Source of the DNA: Rhexocercosporidium sp. MPI-PUGE-AT-0058
Lineage: Eukaryota > Ascomycota > Leotiomycetes > Helotiales
NCBI GenBank assembly: GCA_020746875.1
Contig: JAGTJL010000014.1
Coordinates: forward strand, 186,001-250,000
Direction of reading: 5' to 3'
Length of the DNA: 64,000 nt
Part shown: positions 23,620 to 35,876 of the stretch, piece by piece
Layout: every line of letters starts with the position of its first letter
Position numbering within the stretch: position 1 is the first letter of the stretch
The notes under the pieces: model-generated
Database searches by the model: none
Told to the model about the DNA's origin: nothing
The model's input: the letters and a program-made list of their open reading frames with translations, nothing else
Program-made: the position numbers and the translations under genes

Positions 23620-26600
23620 ACATGGAATATCAAAGTCCGAATTCGTGCCTGGATAGTTAGCTGGCAATGTTATCAATGCATCTAGCCGCCCTAAAGAAAC
23701 TCTTTGGCATCCCAAGGGATGAGATTCACTTGACTCGTGATTTAAAAATTCCATTCTGTTGCACGTCGCAGAATTCTGCGGCACTCGAAAATCCGAACAT
23801 CCGACTTTTCCATCTCGGCAAGCGCTGTGCTCGTGTATGTGCCCCTCACTGATAGCCACAGTATTCATCCAACCAATCACATTTTAAGGGTAACAATACA
23901 ACTACTCCTAAGTCCTACCTAAGTAACTGAATAGGGAGATCTAGAAGTAACTCGCGCCTCTTGCCGCTCCATCGGTTTCGTGTTTTCCGTGCTCGGGAAT
24001 GGCAGACATCCGACATCCGACATCTGTCTGGATGTCTCGCTTAGAGAGAGGGGGAACAAGGTGGATGTTTGTCTGCTGCCACTTAAACCTCGCGGATTGA
24101 AGTCGACGGCTAAATGTAGCATAGGAACGTATCAATTATTACGCGGTAATGCTCAGTATTTCCTTCTAGTCATGGACTGGAAGCTTGGAATTCATGCTAT
24201 TGAATTACGACAAGCCAAGATTAAAAGCTCACGATCCAAGCAAAACAAACGGTACCCCGCCATCACTCCTCTCGGCGCTCCTCCCGCCTCCTACTACTCC
24301 ATCACTCACACCCAATAACACTCCCCACCCGCCCTTCATCCTCCAATCATCATATCTTCTCTCCAGCCTTTCAAACCCTCAACATTTGTTGCATGTCGCA
24401 ATTTTCGTTCGGTTTCCGAGCGGCGCGCCAAACCCCCGAAGCGTCCGAATGTCCAATCATTTCGCCCGATGCGGACTCCGAAGTCCCCTGGGCATGCAAG
24501 CGATTTGGACCGTCCAAATTAGACGGGTCAAACTCTCGTAACAAATGCACGACCTCCGTGATGTGGAACTTCGCGACTACGGTGATTTTGAGAAGGAGTT
24601 TAGAAGGGGTTTGGACATAGAATGTTTCAAAACTTTGGAGTGGGTTTGTCCTACGATATTGATATATGACTCTATACTTGCTAGGTGATGTAAAAGTATC
24701 GGCCATCCGCTTGAAGATTCATTCCAGGTGAGGAATACAATAAATGGTGGGTGTCCTCCAAGTATATTACCGGCGAAGCTCGCCGATATCTTTCTCTACC
24801 CATTCCACCTCCTAACATCTCACTACCGGCCCGTCGTTTCCTCCCTCTCAAATAATGGTGTGACTTCACAACAATTCCTTCTTAGACTTCCCTACCTTTG
24901 GATATATAAGTAACAAGTGTGAGCCGAAAGGAAATGACAGTTTTTTGCCTACTGTCGTGGGTTATTGTTTCAGGGTTTTTTAAAGACCAGCGGGAAAACA
25001 GCTGGAATCTCGCTGTATTTAATGCCTGCTTGAGTTGTTCTTATCGATAATGATGGTTTCCTTCTTTCTGAAATCAATAAGTTTCAGGTCTAGAGGTCCC
25101 TCCGTATGATTTTTAGAGACATCTTCACAAGTTCATCCATCGTTCATTTGAATGTCTCGTCAACCCACAACTGCACCCCTCCTAAATCACAGTTCCTTAT
25201 GTCGTCCGCCGTTACAGAATTTAAATTGACTTTCTCCATCATCGCCAACACTGTCTAGCTACTATTCCCCACTCGATTTGTCAAATCGATAGTCCGCCGG
25301 TCTTTATTCATCCGATGAGACGGTGGAAAGTCAACATTCGCTACGGCCGAGAAAGCTTGGTACCGGTTGTTTATTTGCCCCGCATCTCAGCCATCGCAAG
25401 AAGCAGATCTTTAACAATGCAGCCATATTTCCGATTTATTTTATTTTATTTTATTTTATTTTATTTTATTTTATTTTATTTTATTTTATTTTATTTTATT
25501 TTATTTTATTTTATTTTATTTTATTTTATTTTATTTTATTTTATTTTATTTTATTTTATTTTATTTTATTTTATTTTATTTTATTTTATTTTATTTTATT
25601 TTATTTTATTTTATTTTATTTTATTTTATTTTATTTTATTTGGGTAATAAATAGGGGATAACACGAACGACCAGAGTTTTGGCAAAGGAATCCTCTATCG
25701 TATACTTCGCGAGCTTTTGTCTCTCCCTTCATAAAGGAAGTGTATATCACTGAGCAGGGATGCTCACTTCACTCGTCATTAGCAGAAAATACACGTTGTA
25801 ATTAAGTGTGAAGTCTTTCGAGATTCATAGCACAAGCAGTGAATTCTTCTCGTGACTTATTATGTTTGCTTTACAATTCCCCCATTACGAAGATTTCATT
25901 CCCGACGGTGAATTTGCCCCTGAAACTTCCTCGGACTCTCCATCAATACCCTTCGCCTCCGCGTTCACCTCCACCGCGGACCATTCACGGAATCTCACCT
26001 CACTCATATCCACCAACCAATCTCAGAGTCGATGCTCTCACATCTCCCTCATACTCAACGAGCTTCATCTCATCTCATCTCATCCCACCTCACCTCACCT
26101 TAACAGCCGGCTTTATATCCCGCTCCTAACGCCGACACCACACTAATTATCTCACAACCTACAATATCTCATCGGCTTTTAACGCCGCCAATTCCTCCGC
26201 AGCTGCTCGCTCATCCGCCCTTCGGCGACGGACTTTAACTTCTGATATGCAACAAAATCATCTTTCAGCCGGCGTCTGGCTAGGAATTAGTAAACAAAAC
26301 GCCTTGATTGGGGCGAATGGCTTCTTGCGAGCAATAGTGGCGGCGGCTGCGGACTTGAGATTTCGGACCGTTTCGGGTATCGCGGGGCGGAGGTGGGGAG
26401 GTCGGATGGAAAGGAAAATAAATATCTCCTACGGATGAACATCGCGAGAAGGCCGGCGGATACGGAGTTTCAGATGCGATGTGCAACAAAAATTTACAGT
26501 TTCGTGCAAATTGCCTTTCGGGATGATACGACGATCAGTAAGTACCTTTTCGGCGCAGGTGTCAAGGCCGAGGACCTCTTTCTCCAAGCTAAGTTTGAGA

Positions 26601-27655
26601 AGTCATCACCACTAGTATTAACGCTACAATGAACACTTTGCACAATTTAAAGTCTCTCTCTCTCTCTCTCTTTCTTGACATGCTTGTCATCTTGGTTTGT
26701 CTGGGATTACTCAAGTTCACGAATGGAGAAGTGATACTCTTACTCTCGCGCTTATCGGATATCGCGGGGATTGAGGTGAGGTCCGCGGATAAACAACGTG
26801 AGAGTATCGGGCTATACGGAGATAGGATTGCGACGTGCAACAAACCATCATGCTGGAGATAACTAGTGGGCAGTATGACAAGTGATAACCCATACTTGGA
26901 GAGTGTGGATGGATCCTGCTTCGGGTAGCATTTTGACAGCCATTCCGCGATGAAGAGAGATAGATGGCTATTCGACGTAGCAGCTGAGGATGTACAGTTC
27001 ATGCTCTCGAACGAGTAGAAAAGCCATGGTTGATCTGGACACATAATAAATCCAATTTAGCAAGAGATAATATTTGGTTTCGTGTCTTCATTTCTGATCT
27101 GCTGGCAGAGAGAAGTGAAGAGCGTTTGTTGAGACATGGACATATCGCTGCTAACGTTGCCAGCCTCTATCTTCGGCTTTAGGCATGAAACCGAGCAAAA
27201 TCCAGAGGCAGGTTTGCAGTATAGCTGACCAAACATCATACTTCAACATTTAGATGCCCTCACTGTGAATGGGTGGGGTTTTAGTTCTTCGGAACTGTGG
27301 GACAAGCTGGTCACATGTCCGCGTTGAAGTCCTGCTTATACTCGTGAATGCTGTCAACCAATTCCATTGCTTTTGTATGCTGCGGAGTTAGTTCCTTGAA
27401 GAATTGATGCGCACCCCATAAGCATGAATTGATCCACTTGCGGATACGATACCCGAAAGAGAAACTTCCGAAGGTCCCTAAGTCAACTTCCTCCAACTCG
27501 ACCAGTATCGCTCCAACCTCACCCGCACCAACAACTTTTGTTCTTTCTACCAAAATACCTCTTCGTCCCCAATTGTTGTTTATCAGTCCTGTTGCACGCA
27601 ACCAGACCGATCAGCGACAAATCTATTCTTCTCCGCTATCTCCCAATCCATGTAT
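23620..27655. other. 4-kb non-coding, repeat-bearing stretch
   Basis: No convincing gene. It contains the TTATT array (25435-25641), a degenerate CTCAT/CACCT pentamer tract (about 26060-26100), a CT dinucleotide run (about 26652-26670) and two diverged direct repeats around 26377-26490 and 26757-26844. On the minus strand, 26159-26400 has short protein-like segments (for example RRRADERAAAEELAALKADE) in changing frames, which may be a gene relic. Confidence 0.4.
25435..25641. repeat. Pentanucleotide microsatellite (TTATT)n, about 41 copies
   Basis: Perfect tandem repeat of TTATT over about 207 bp with no interruption visible. Because 5 is not a multiple of 3, it reads as an endless ILFYF repeat in every forward frame; such frames are not genes. 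Length polymorphism between strains would be expected. Confidence 0.98.
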
Positions 27656-29093
27656 CTATCGAAACGTGAATTTCCCATTGCATTCGGGGCAAGAGCAACC
27701 TATGCCACGTCTTGGACTGTCCCCCACGGTAATGGCATAGTCGCTCTGATAGAAATCGCTACCGCTGACAGTCTCTGTCTCATGGCTGAATGGGAGTTCC
27801 TGGGGGTGGTATGGGTAGAATCCTGGATTCATTGGCGCTGTGATACCCACAATGGTCAGCTCGGCTCAAAAGGAATGGCTGTCGTGCCCCAAATGCTTAA
27901 ATCAAAAAAAGAATGTAATTTACCAATCCGCTCGCGAGCTTCAATAATCACTCTTCTTCTAGCAATTTCCTCAACAACAGCAGCTGGCTGACGGACCCCA
28001 AGACTTCCATCCTCCAGCAGATGATATCTGTAATCATATATATGTGGTACGTCCATTCCGGAGTGATTGATGGCCAGATCTGCTGCTACTGAGCGGCTTT
28101 CAAGATTAGGGTCTGCTGCAATGGCTGCCATTTGTGCCGGCGAGAGGGCGTCCCCGAGTTCGAATGCCAGCCCTCTCTCGGGTGTGGGGTAGATGAGATT
28201 GGGTGAAAGATCTTGCGGGTCGACTCCTTGCCATTCAGATACTTGCTGAGGCGCTGCAATGCTGAGTCTGACTTGGCCGATGCTGTGGGTGTTGGCTTCC
28301 AATCCTTGACCAAGATTGAAGTCATTGAAATCGTAGGGGTATGGTCGTTGTTGCATGATGGGTAGGCCTGCAAACGCAGACGAACCTCTAGAGGATTGTT
28401 CGGTGACAAGTCGACCAACAGGCCTTTCCATGATATTGCGGAAGTTTTCTACGGTCACAGCAGCTGCAGCGGCTTGAGTGCGGTCGAGCATATGATCGAA
28501 GAAGCTTCGTCGATTTCTTGGCGGGGTTTCTGCATTGCTACGAGTTAGTAAATCTCTTCCGTTATGGGAGGTGGGCATGCAGTCGAACCTGAAGGGCGAT
28601 CCATGTCACCGCGCCGATAATTGACATTAGAGTTGTTGATCTCAGCTCTAGATTCAGTTGGCCATTGTGTTGGGTCACTCGCGGCTCTCGAGGGGTCGAT
28701 TGGCATGTCTTCCTCCCTTATTGGGAATCTGAGTGGCGACGGAAATGTTAGACCACTCAATCCAGAGCTGCGCATTGGATGAGCGCTGGGTCTTCTTTCT
28801 TGAATCAATGCAGATCGCGGCTCGACTGAAGCTCGTCGTGGACTCAATGGTACGAGGCCGGGGGATTCTTCGACAGCAGGTACGCGGGGCGGAGGAGGTT
28901 GGTAGAGCGTGCTTCTCATATTCGCCAGTTGAAAATTCATTGCTCCAGGTTCGATCTGAATCTCGATCTCTTCTCTGATGGGAGCGCGACCGATAATGGG
29001 GTTGGTAATAGGAATCTCCCAGCTCAAGTACCAGGGATTGGTGGCCCGCTGCGAGGGGACTGGTGGCGTCGGGGGCTGACTTGGACCTGACAT
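27656..29093 (-). CDS. Unrecognised protein with C-terminal CxCxxC tail (first of two)
   Basis: Exons (complement) 28589-29093, 27924-28529 and 27656-27837; introns of 59 and 86 nt; phases agree; 430 aa. I do not recognise the family. The N-terminus is Pro-rich, then comes a long polar region, then a helical Ala-rich part (SPAQMAAIAADPNLESR, VEEIARRRVIIEARERIG). The protein ends RGIGCSCPECNGKFTFR, a compact cysteine motif that could bind a metal. The first intron has an unusual GTTCGA donor but a good ACTAAC branch point. The neighbour to the right on the same strand also ends in a CxCxxC motif, which suggests a common origin. Confidence 0.6.
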
Positions 29094-29835
29094 CTTGATG
29101 GACTTGGGTCGATAAAGGTTCGTGTTGTTGATAAATCAAAAATAGAGTGGAGATTTCGAGGTGAAAGTAAAGATGGTTTGAAGTCGTGAACTTGCAGGGG
29201 TTGTTGACTAGTTCGTGTTAGCCGAGGCGGTCAACAGAGGGGGATGTCAACAACAGCCTCAATGACATCATTGGAAAAGCTGCCTGGCTGGCAAAAATAG
29301 CGACAAGACTTTGACCAGCAATATCTTGTAATTCAAGATGCAAAAGCTGATCTACTGCCTAGACTTTGTGGTACAAGATATGGTTGTTTTGGCTAAGTGC
29401 GACTGCCGGGTATTGGTATAGCCCCCATCTCCTCTGGTTCCCTCGACGAACATATGGATTAACAGGGTCAATTTTTAGATTGTGGAATATCGAGCGGCAG
29501 ATTTATCGCTCCTATGTTGCTTTTTTGTGCAAGCCATAATGGCTTCACTATGACTCTATATTCTAGACTACTCTTCCTCTCGGAAAATTCTCAAGACCAA
29601 TCTCTATTGAACTACCAAAAGCAGATTTTTCTATCCTATACCCGTCCATACAGAAAAAACAGTGGTATGTGCATGAAATCCCCTCATCCCATAATGTATG
29701 CTCAGTCCCTGGTAATGGCCATCCAATCAAGCTTGTTAGCCTGGCACGAGGAAGATCCAGGAGGTATACTCTTGATTGCCAGTCATTTCTCCTCAAAAAA
29801 TGTCCAAGCTCGTGATTTCTGATTTTTACTCGCCT
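29094..29835. other. Intergenic region
   Basis: Upstream region of the 27.6-29.1 kb gene and 3' flank of the next. Nothing else seen. Confidence 0.45.
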
Positions 29836-30904
29836 TCATAGTCTATAAAAGGCCCAGCAGTCAATACATGGGCAGTCCGGATGGTGGGTATGAATATCGA
29901 GACTCTGTCGGTCACGGACATGACTTGTTGCTGCTTGTGGGCTTGGGGCCGCGCTTCGGACTGGTGGTGTAGCGGCGCGATCTATATTGTGTGGTAATCT
30001 GAGAGATTCGGGGGCCATTGCGATGGATAACGACTCGACAATGGGCTCCATTGGGGGTATCGTGGCATACGCTGTACACAAAGCTATCAGTAGAGGGTAC
30101 AAAAGCCATACGGGAGGCTGTGGAAACTTACTAGAGAGAGGTGTGGAAGGATCCCCGGCCCAGACAGACGAAAGGTTCGAGTATCTTCCAAGAAAATTTC
30201 TATCGGAGCTAACTGTATTTGAAGACCCCATGGGATAAGATGTTGGCGACTGCGGTCCCACAGGGCTGTTGCTCATCCCACCGTCATCATTGGTGACAAT
30301 AGCAACTTCCGACTGCTCCGCCCGTTGCCCAGATTGACGTCCCAGCTCTTGACGGATTTCTGTTGCGACATGCTCGCCCAGCATGTCGAGCCCGTGCGTT
30401 GTTTCCATGGGGACGTATATGTATTGAAGGTGTGCTGCTGGATTCTGATTTGTTACTTCTGATCTTGGAGCATCAATCCACACTCGCTCAGTTGCCATCG
30501 TAGAGGGAGGTAATGTAGCAGTCGTGAGCAGTTGCACAGGGTCATCAACGATTATCTCACGGTGGCGGTTCCACTCGGAGAGCTGGAGCCCTTCTACCCG
30601 TGCTTGGAGCTCGGCTTCGCGGCGGCGTAGATGCTCTCGACGAGCATGGAGGTCGTCAATAGACCGGTCAGGCGCTGCTGATTGTCTCGCAACCAGCCTT
30701 CCAAGTTCAGGGCTAACAATGGCCTCCGTCCTGTTGGATGTCGCCGGGGCTGAAGCGCGTTCTTGCTGTGGAGTACTGTTTGTTGACATTCGTCAGCGGA
30801 GTGGTCCTCAGACCGAGGTTACGATCAGTCAAACGAATGTGCGGCACTTACGCAATTTCGTTTAGTTTATCCTCCTTGGGAGTCTTAAACAGAGGGAGTC
30901 CCAT
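29836..30904 (-). CDS. Unrecognised coiled-coil protein with C-terminal CxCxxC tail (second of two)
   Basis: Exons (complement) 30852-30904, 30132-30775 and 29836-30071; introns of 76 and 60 nt; 310 aa when fully spliced. It starts MGLPLFKTPKEDKLNEIA, then has a short charged helix (DDLHARREHLRRREAELQ, about residues 55-80) and a long polar, probably disordered region. It ends HHPDCPCIDCWAFYRL. The 60-nt second intron (30072-30131) has consensus GTAAGT and TACAG ends but is a multiple of three with no stop. Retaining it would insert 20 residues including a strongly hydrophobic PPVWLLYPLLIALCTA. An alternative first exon with ATG at 30789 is possible. Family not recognised. Confidence 0.6.
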
Positions 30905-31674
30905 TTTTCTTGATGAGAATCGTCAGCGAACTAGTTGCTCCGGAGCTTCAAGATGGTTGTTCCTCAAGGAAAGTAAACTGTGTTCGCGATGATCGCTAGC
31001 GTTGTTTGGATTGACCGAAGCGAGACCTTTAAAATGTGGGCACAGGCTAACTAACGAAAGCTGAGCATCTCTCCTCAATATGAGCAGTATAATCAATTCG
31101 AACAACGCATTTGTTTTGTCTGTTGCTTTTCGGTTAGTCATAAACCTTACACATTTAAATGGATACTCTTGTTCTATACAAACAATCCAATTGGCATGTA
31201 CTGCCAGAAATCTTGTATTCTGGATCCCACAGAAATCCCTGCATCTGCTAGGTCAAGACCTTTTTGACGCTCTACAAGCCTCAGCCACTTCACTTCTGGC
31301 CCTTGCTTAGAGAAGAACGTTTCCCAACTCAACAAATAATCTGTCTCCGATACCAAAACCACATACCATTCACACTTCTTTTCTTACCCCTCGTAGTCTT
31401 TCCAACGGCGAAAACTAGGAGTTGCCGATATCGAAGAGACCAAGAGATCTTGAGAAACCGCCTTCACTTTAATCATGAGATGTGGTCATTTGCATTTGAC
31501 CCTCCAGACCCAGCTGCCACAGGTGTAGAATGATCATCCCCTCAACAAGCTTATCTGAAATTGAACCAGTCTCCATTGAAACGTGAAGAATTGAAGAGAC
31601 GAACTCGCTGAAGATGCAGCTCGGAACCAAATTGACAGCAGTACGCCGCCCATGATGGAGGGTATGGCAGAGTT

Positions 31675-31953
31675 CTACATCAGGGATGGGCAACTGATGG
31701 TGTTGGAGAAATCTCGCATTACATCGACTTCCCGTTGTGCAGGTACTCTAACGATGTCTGCCCTGGCCCAGGCGTCATCTATTACTTCGCAACCATTTTG
31801 GTTAATTAGAAGGCCAACGTCTCCTTCGGACCACAGCTCCGAGCTACGATGATCTTATGAACCAATCAGAGGACTACGAGCAGCCTAACTTAGAGCAGAT
31901 ACGAGGTTGATCTACGGAGGCTGCGGAAGCAAACCGTCGTTTTCCTCCGCCAT
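31675..31953 (-). CDS. Possible short hypothetical gene
   Basis: Two pieces join well at a 72-nt intron (31844-31915, GTAGAT...GTAG). The first is MAEENDGLLPQP; the second contains WSEGDVGLLINQNGCEVIDD and ends FSNTISCPSLM. The frame is also open upstream to an ATG at 32076. Composition looks protein-like, but I recognise no family and the 3' end may continue after another intron. Confidence 0.35.
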
Positions 31954-32465
31954 ATTGAATTGAATAATTTCGTGATCTTCTGAGTTCGATTTGATGCAAT
32001 GCCTCTGGCAAAAAATTGACGTGGTCTGAGCTGCATTTCTGGATGACTGGAACGTGGTGATGACCCTCGTTGACATAGACTCTAATGCTACTCAATACTT
32101 GCTAGAAGGATGACAGCAGAGGTCCGTTTTGCTCTTGACTAATGAATAGCCTTTTGATACTTACTGTATGAAATTTTCTAATAGGAACAGCGTGCCGAGT
32201 TCGACTCGAAGATCCATGTTGTGGGAGCCAGACCTCTGGACGAAAAGGTTGCGCGCTCTGTATTTGCTGTCATTGGTTGTATTCTATTTGTACAGGTTGC
32301 TCTTCCCCGCCAATTTCCTCCCCTCGTCTAGACTCCAATAGTTTTCCTACCGCATCTCAACACGTACTGTATTTCATAAATCCAGATTTCTGTTTATCTA
32401 GAAACTCAAGAGCCCAAGGTATTCCTAGTTCCTACTGTGCGCAAATATGGCCGTCCCAATTCAAC

Positions 32466-32912
32466 TCAGCGCAAAACTTCCACAGCGGCTTCAATCGAAT
32501 ACAAGTAGACTGTCTGACCACCAGTAAGGTTGTTGACAGTGATCTGGTACTCTAATGTAGCCACAGTACTAACCATCACCTCTTCTCCTGTAGGACTTCC
32601 CGCAGCCGCATATGCCTGCCATATTGCAGGAGTGGAAATCCGCGGGCCGAAGTTGTGAGGAGAGCAGGGGATAATCTGCGGGACGGCAGCAGAGGCCGTA
32701 TCATGAGACCTGGTACTCGCAGGGCCATTCCGAATCGGGTGGCCGACCGGGGTTGGGGTTCTCATAGCGGAGGAGGTAGTAGGGGAAGCTGCGGAGCTTA
32801 AAGTCCTTCGAGCTGTCAGCGATATTCCATATTCATTTAGAGAATCCATAGTGAAAGAGATGAGCAACTCACCCTCCGCTCTCTTGTTTTAATGATTCAA
32901 GGGGCATTGCTG
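32466..32912 (-). CDS. Possible third small gene of the 27.6-33 kb cluster
   Basis: A short first exon (MPLESLKQESGG, ATG near 32912) with a GTGAGT donor could join sequence to the left. There, one frame reads SFPYYLLRYENPNPGRPPDS and another runs to the stop at 32466 (ends YLYSIEAAVEVLR). Splicing is ambiguous, and I cannot produce a single model that uses both without an unusually placed intron. Low confidence. Confidence 0.3.
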
Positions 32913-33867
32913 CTACTTCACCTTTTCTTTGGGCTGGTCTATTCGAAATCAAGTCAGCTACGACATGGAGTAACAACGCATGATAACTGCGAGCATTGGA
33001 TGTCGAACTTATGACTTTGGGTGCGCTGATAGAACTGTTGGGCTTTTCCAATGAATTTTTGAGGCGTTTGTTTGAAAACACTCGTTGATACGAGACGCTT
33101 CGAGTAGGGGCGGGGGGTGGGGGGTAGACTGAGAGGCAGCTTTTCAAGCTAAGCTGAAAGGAGGCTTCGTTCGGCACGTGGAGCAGGGGAATCCATTGGT
33201 CACAGGTAACAGGGTAAATAAAGTGCTATTCTTTAGTTGTCTTCGTCTATGATCCCTGCGTCTCATCTGGTGAATAGACAGAAGTCATAATAGATGCATA
33301 TATATACCTACTACCTACAATTTCTACAGTATCATCTCTTGATAGATCTGTAGTTGGAGGGGTGAAATGCCATGAGAGAAGAGCAAACAAATTTGAAAGC
33401 TGTTCCTCTCCTACTTGCTGTTTCGCCTCTTCGACCTTGTGTGAAAGGCAGTAGAAGCAAGCCTCAAAGCCCTAGTTTCGTGCCCCACGTCTTGCAAAGC
33501 AACTTCTCAAGTCACTGTAAATAATCTATTGTCCTATCTCCAAAATAGCTGAAGACTATGAATTGTATATGTCTCAACTCCACCACTGCCCTTAGGTACC
33601 TATAAGCCATGCCCTTGCTGGGGCCAGACCAAAGGTGAAGCTAGAAGTATTGAGTAAGAATGCAGGCCATGTCATATGGATCAAGGGAACAGGGAATTCA
33701 GACATTTCAGACGTAGCTTTTAGCACACAATGGCCTGAGGTTGGAAAGCAAACACCAAGATGTATCGTGATTATTTAAGAATTCAACATCATTATCCCCG
33801 GCTCTAACAACAACAAAAAAGCCCATGGGAACGTCGCTCGTTCGCGTCTCGCGCGTACCCAAAATAA
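32913..33867. other. Intergenic region
   Basis: No gene supported. The frame at 32869-33177 (minus) runs through a pyrimidine-rich segment and is probably the 5' leader of the small gene to its left. Confidence 0.4.
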
Positions 33868-35223
33868 TCACGAGGAGGCTGCTGCTTTCAGGCGACACTC
33901 GATATTTGCGTGACAGCCAAAAGCAAAGGGATAAATCTTCACGATCTCCAATCCAGCTGCATCCAGAATCTCCTCAAACTGCTTCTTCGACTTTTCCGTG
34001 CCGTTCAACATCATTACTGCTTGAATTAGCATCGAAATCAAGATCTTGAAACTTCTACTTACGGTTGAAGTCCATCCAATATGGTGTAACCTCAGTTCCT
34101 ATTTCTACCTTGTCCGGCATGATCATATCTGCGATGATGAAGCGAGATGTTGGACCCATGGCGCTCGCAATATTCTTTACAAGGTCCTTGCAGACTGGGA
34201 CGTAGAAGTCGTGAAGAATGCGACGCATCACATACAGATGGGCATCTGGAAAGCGTCAGTGACGAACGAGGTGCAATGACGGGGAGCAATACTCTTGACC
34301 GGCTGTGGGGTGAAGAAGTCGTAAGGCATCTTCTCGATCCCCGGAACATCTTCTGTGGTAAGAGAAGCAAGAACGTCTGGACGATCTTGAAGGATCATCT
34401 TAGCACCAAACCTATTCGGTGCTTCTTGCTGAATGGCTTTGAGGAGTTGACCTCTTCCACCTCCAATGTCTACTGCGAATGCTCGGGATGGATCCGCTTC
34501 CACTTGATTTTTCATGCTGGCCCATGGAAACATTCCCAAGATCGGCGTGACAGCTTCTGAAGTAGCCATTGTGAAATTGAAGTTGTGCAACTTCCTTGGG
34601 TCGCTGGAGATAGCCTCGTAGTAGTCTTTGCCTTCGAGACCGACTGCCCAGGCATATGGAGATTTCTTGAGATCATAGAGGTCCTCTTGCTTGTGAGTAC
34701 GGAAGTACTCAGGTAGCTTGTAGAAGGGTCCAGTTTGATCAATCATGAATTGAAAAAACTCTTTCGCGGCACCCTTGAGAAAGACAAAGGCGTTGGCATT
34801 GAGAGCGAAAGTGTTTGGAGTTGGCTCGACACAGATGCCATTGATCACCACAAGCTTTAGTGCTCGTGCTATAGCAAAGTCATTATCAGCGTTTCATTTA
34901 TTTCACTGATGAACCCCACCTATAGCAGACTCGTCGACTTTCACAATCTCAGCTAAGTCCTTGGAGCTGATGGATCCTTCTTTTGGAATGGCTTCCAAAA
35001 TATCTAGCTCGACTAACAGGTTCATGGCCGCGATGCATTGGCTCATTTCCCATTGCTTCATAAGCACATCCATTGGAGTCTCCAGCAAGATGCGAAGGCG
35101 GTCAGCCTCCTTCAACAGCTGACGTTGTTTCACTGGGTCGCCATTGAAATCCTTGACTGCTGCTGCGAAGTCACTCGCTGCTGCAATGAGCTCTGCATTC
35201 GGACCGGGGAGGGGAGATGCCAT
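33868..35223 (-). CDS. COMT-type S-adenosylmethionine O-methyltransferase
   Basis: Fungal O-methyltransferase of the plant-COMT/sterigmatocystin 8-O-methyltransferase type, acting on phenolic hydroxyls of small metabolites. Exons (complement) 34920-35223, 34293-34868, 34063-34245 and 33868-34016; introns of 46-51 nt; 403 aa. An N-terminal helical dimerisation/winged-helix part (IAAMNLLVELDILEAIP) precedes SAM motif I VDIGGGRGQ (about 234-242). The general-base histidine is in MRRILHDF (about His305). The C-terminal MMLNGTEKSKKQFEEILDAAG is typical of the family. A longer N-terminus (from 35304) is possible, but MASPLPGPNAE fits better. It shares a 650-bp divergent promoter with the LaeA-like gene. 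No polyketide synthase or other core biosynthetic gene lies in the window. Confidence 0.9.
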
Positions 35224-35876
35224 GGTCGTATCGACGTCTTTGTTAGGTAGGTAATACAAGATCCGTCGAAATACGATGGGAAGATGGATTACCAGGAAAG
35301 TCAAACAACGTCACCCACCCGAGCAAGGGAGTTCATGTGCTCGAGTGGATCATGAGTGCACTTACATGTATCTGGGCAAGTTTCAGACGAACTCCATTAG
35401 CCGAGGCAGCTTGCCCCAATGAAGTTGTGTACCGCAGACATGCATATCCTTGAGAAGTCTGCACCACAAGGAGCTAAAGCAGCCAAGTGACTAGTGTTGA
35501 GAAACGATTCTGCCCTCCAATTACAAATGCTGAATAAATGCTAGATTACAACGGCCGCATCACGCCACGTTTTGACAGGTCCACTAGGAACTGGCAGCGG
35601 CTCGATCCGGCATCCCGACCAATTAAAACATCTACTAACCGGTTTCTGTCAGCTTTGCCCGCCAATTGTAGATCTGTGTTATGGGATGAAGTAGGGATTT
35701 CCAAGTGCCCTAGTGCTTGACGGCATGCTGTTCCAGACTGCTTCGTTTTTCCTGCGAACCCTCCCTCATTTAATTTAAAGTGCATTTAAAATCTGGACCT
35801 CTTCCGCAAAACTACCACATACGCAACCGTTTGGAAAACACATGCGCGAACTTGATATATAACCACTCAATTCGCT
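35224..35876. promoter_or_regulatory. Divergent promoter of two methyltransferase genes
   Basis: About 650 bp between the start codons. A TATA-like TTGATATATAACC lies about 20 bp before the ATG of the LaeA-like gene, which is close, so transcription may start further upstream. Co-regulation of the two genes is plausible but not shown. Confidence 0.45.

Noticed and set aside
25315..25661. Long ILFYF-repeat open frames across the TTATT array
   Set aside because: Any pentanucleotide without stops gives this in several frames; it is a microsatellite, not a protein.
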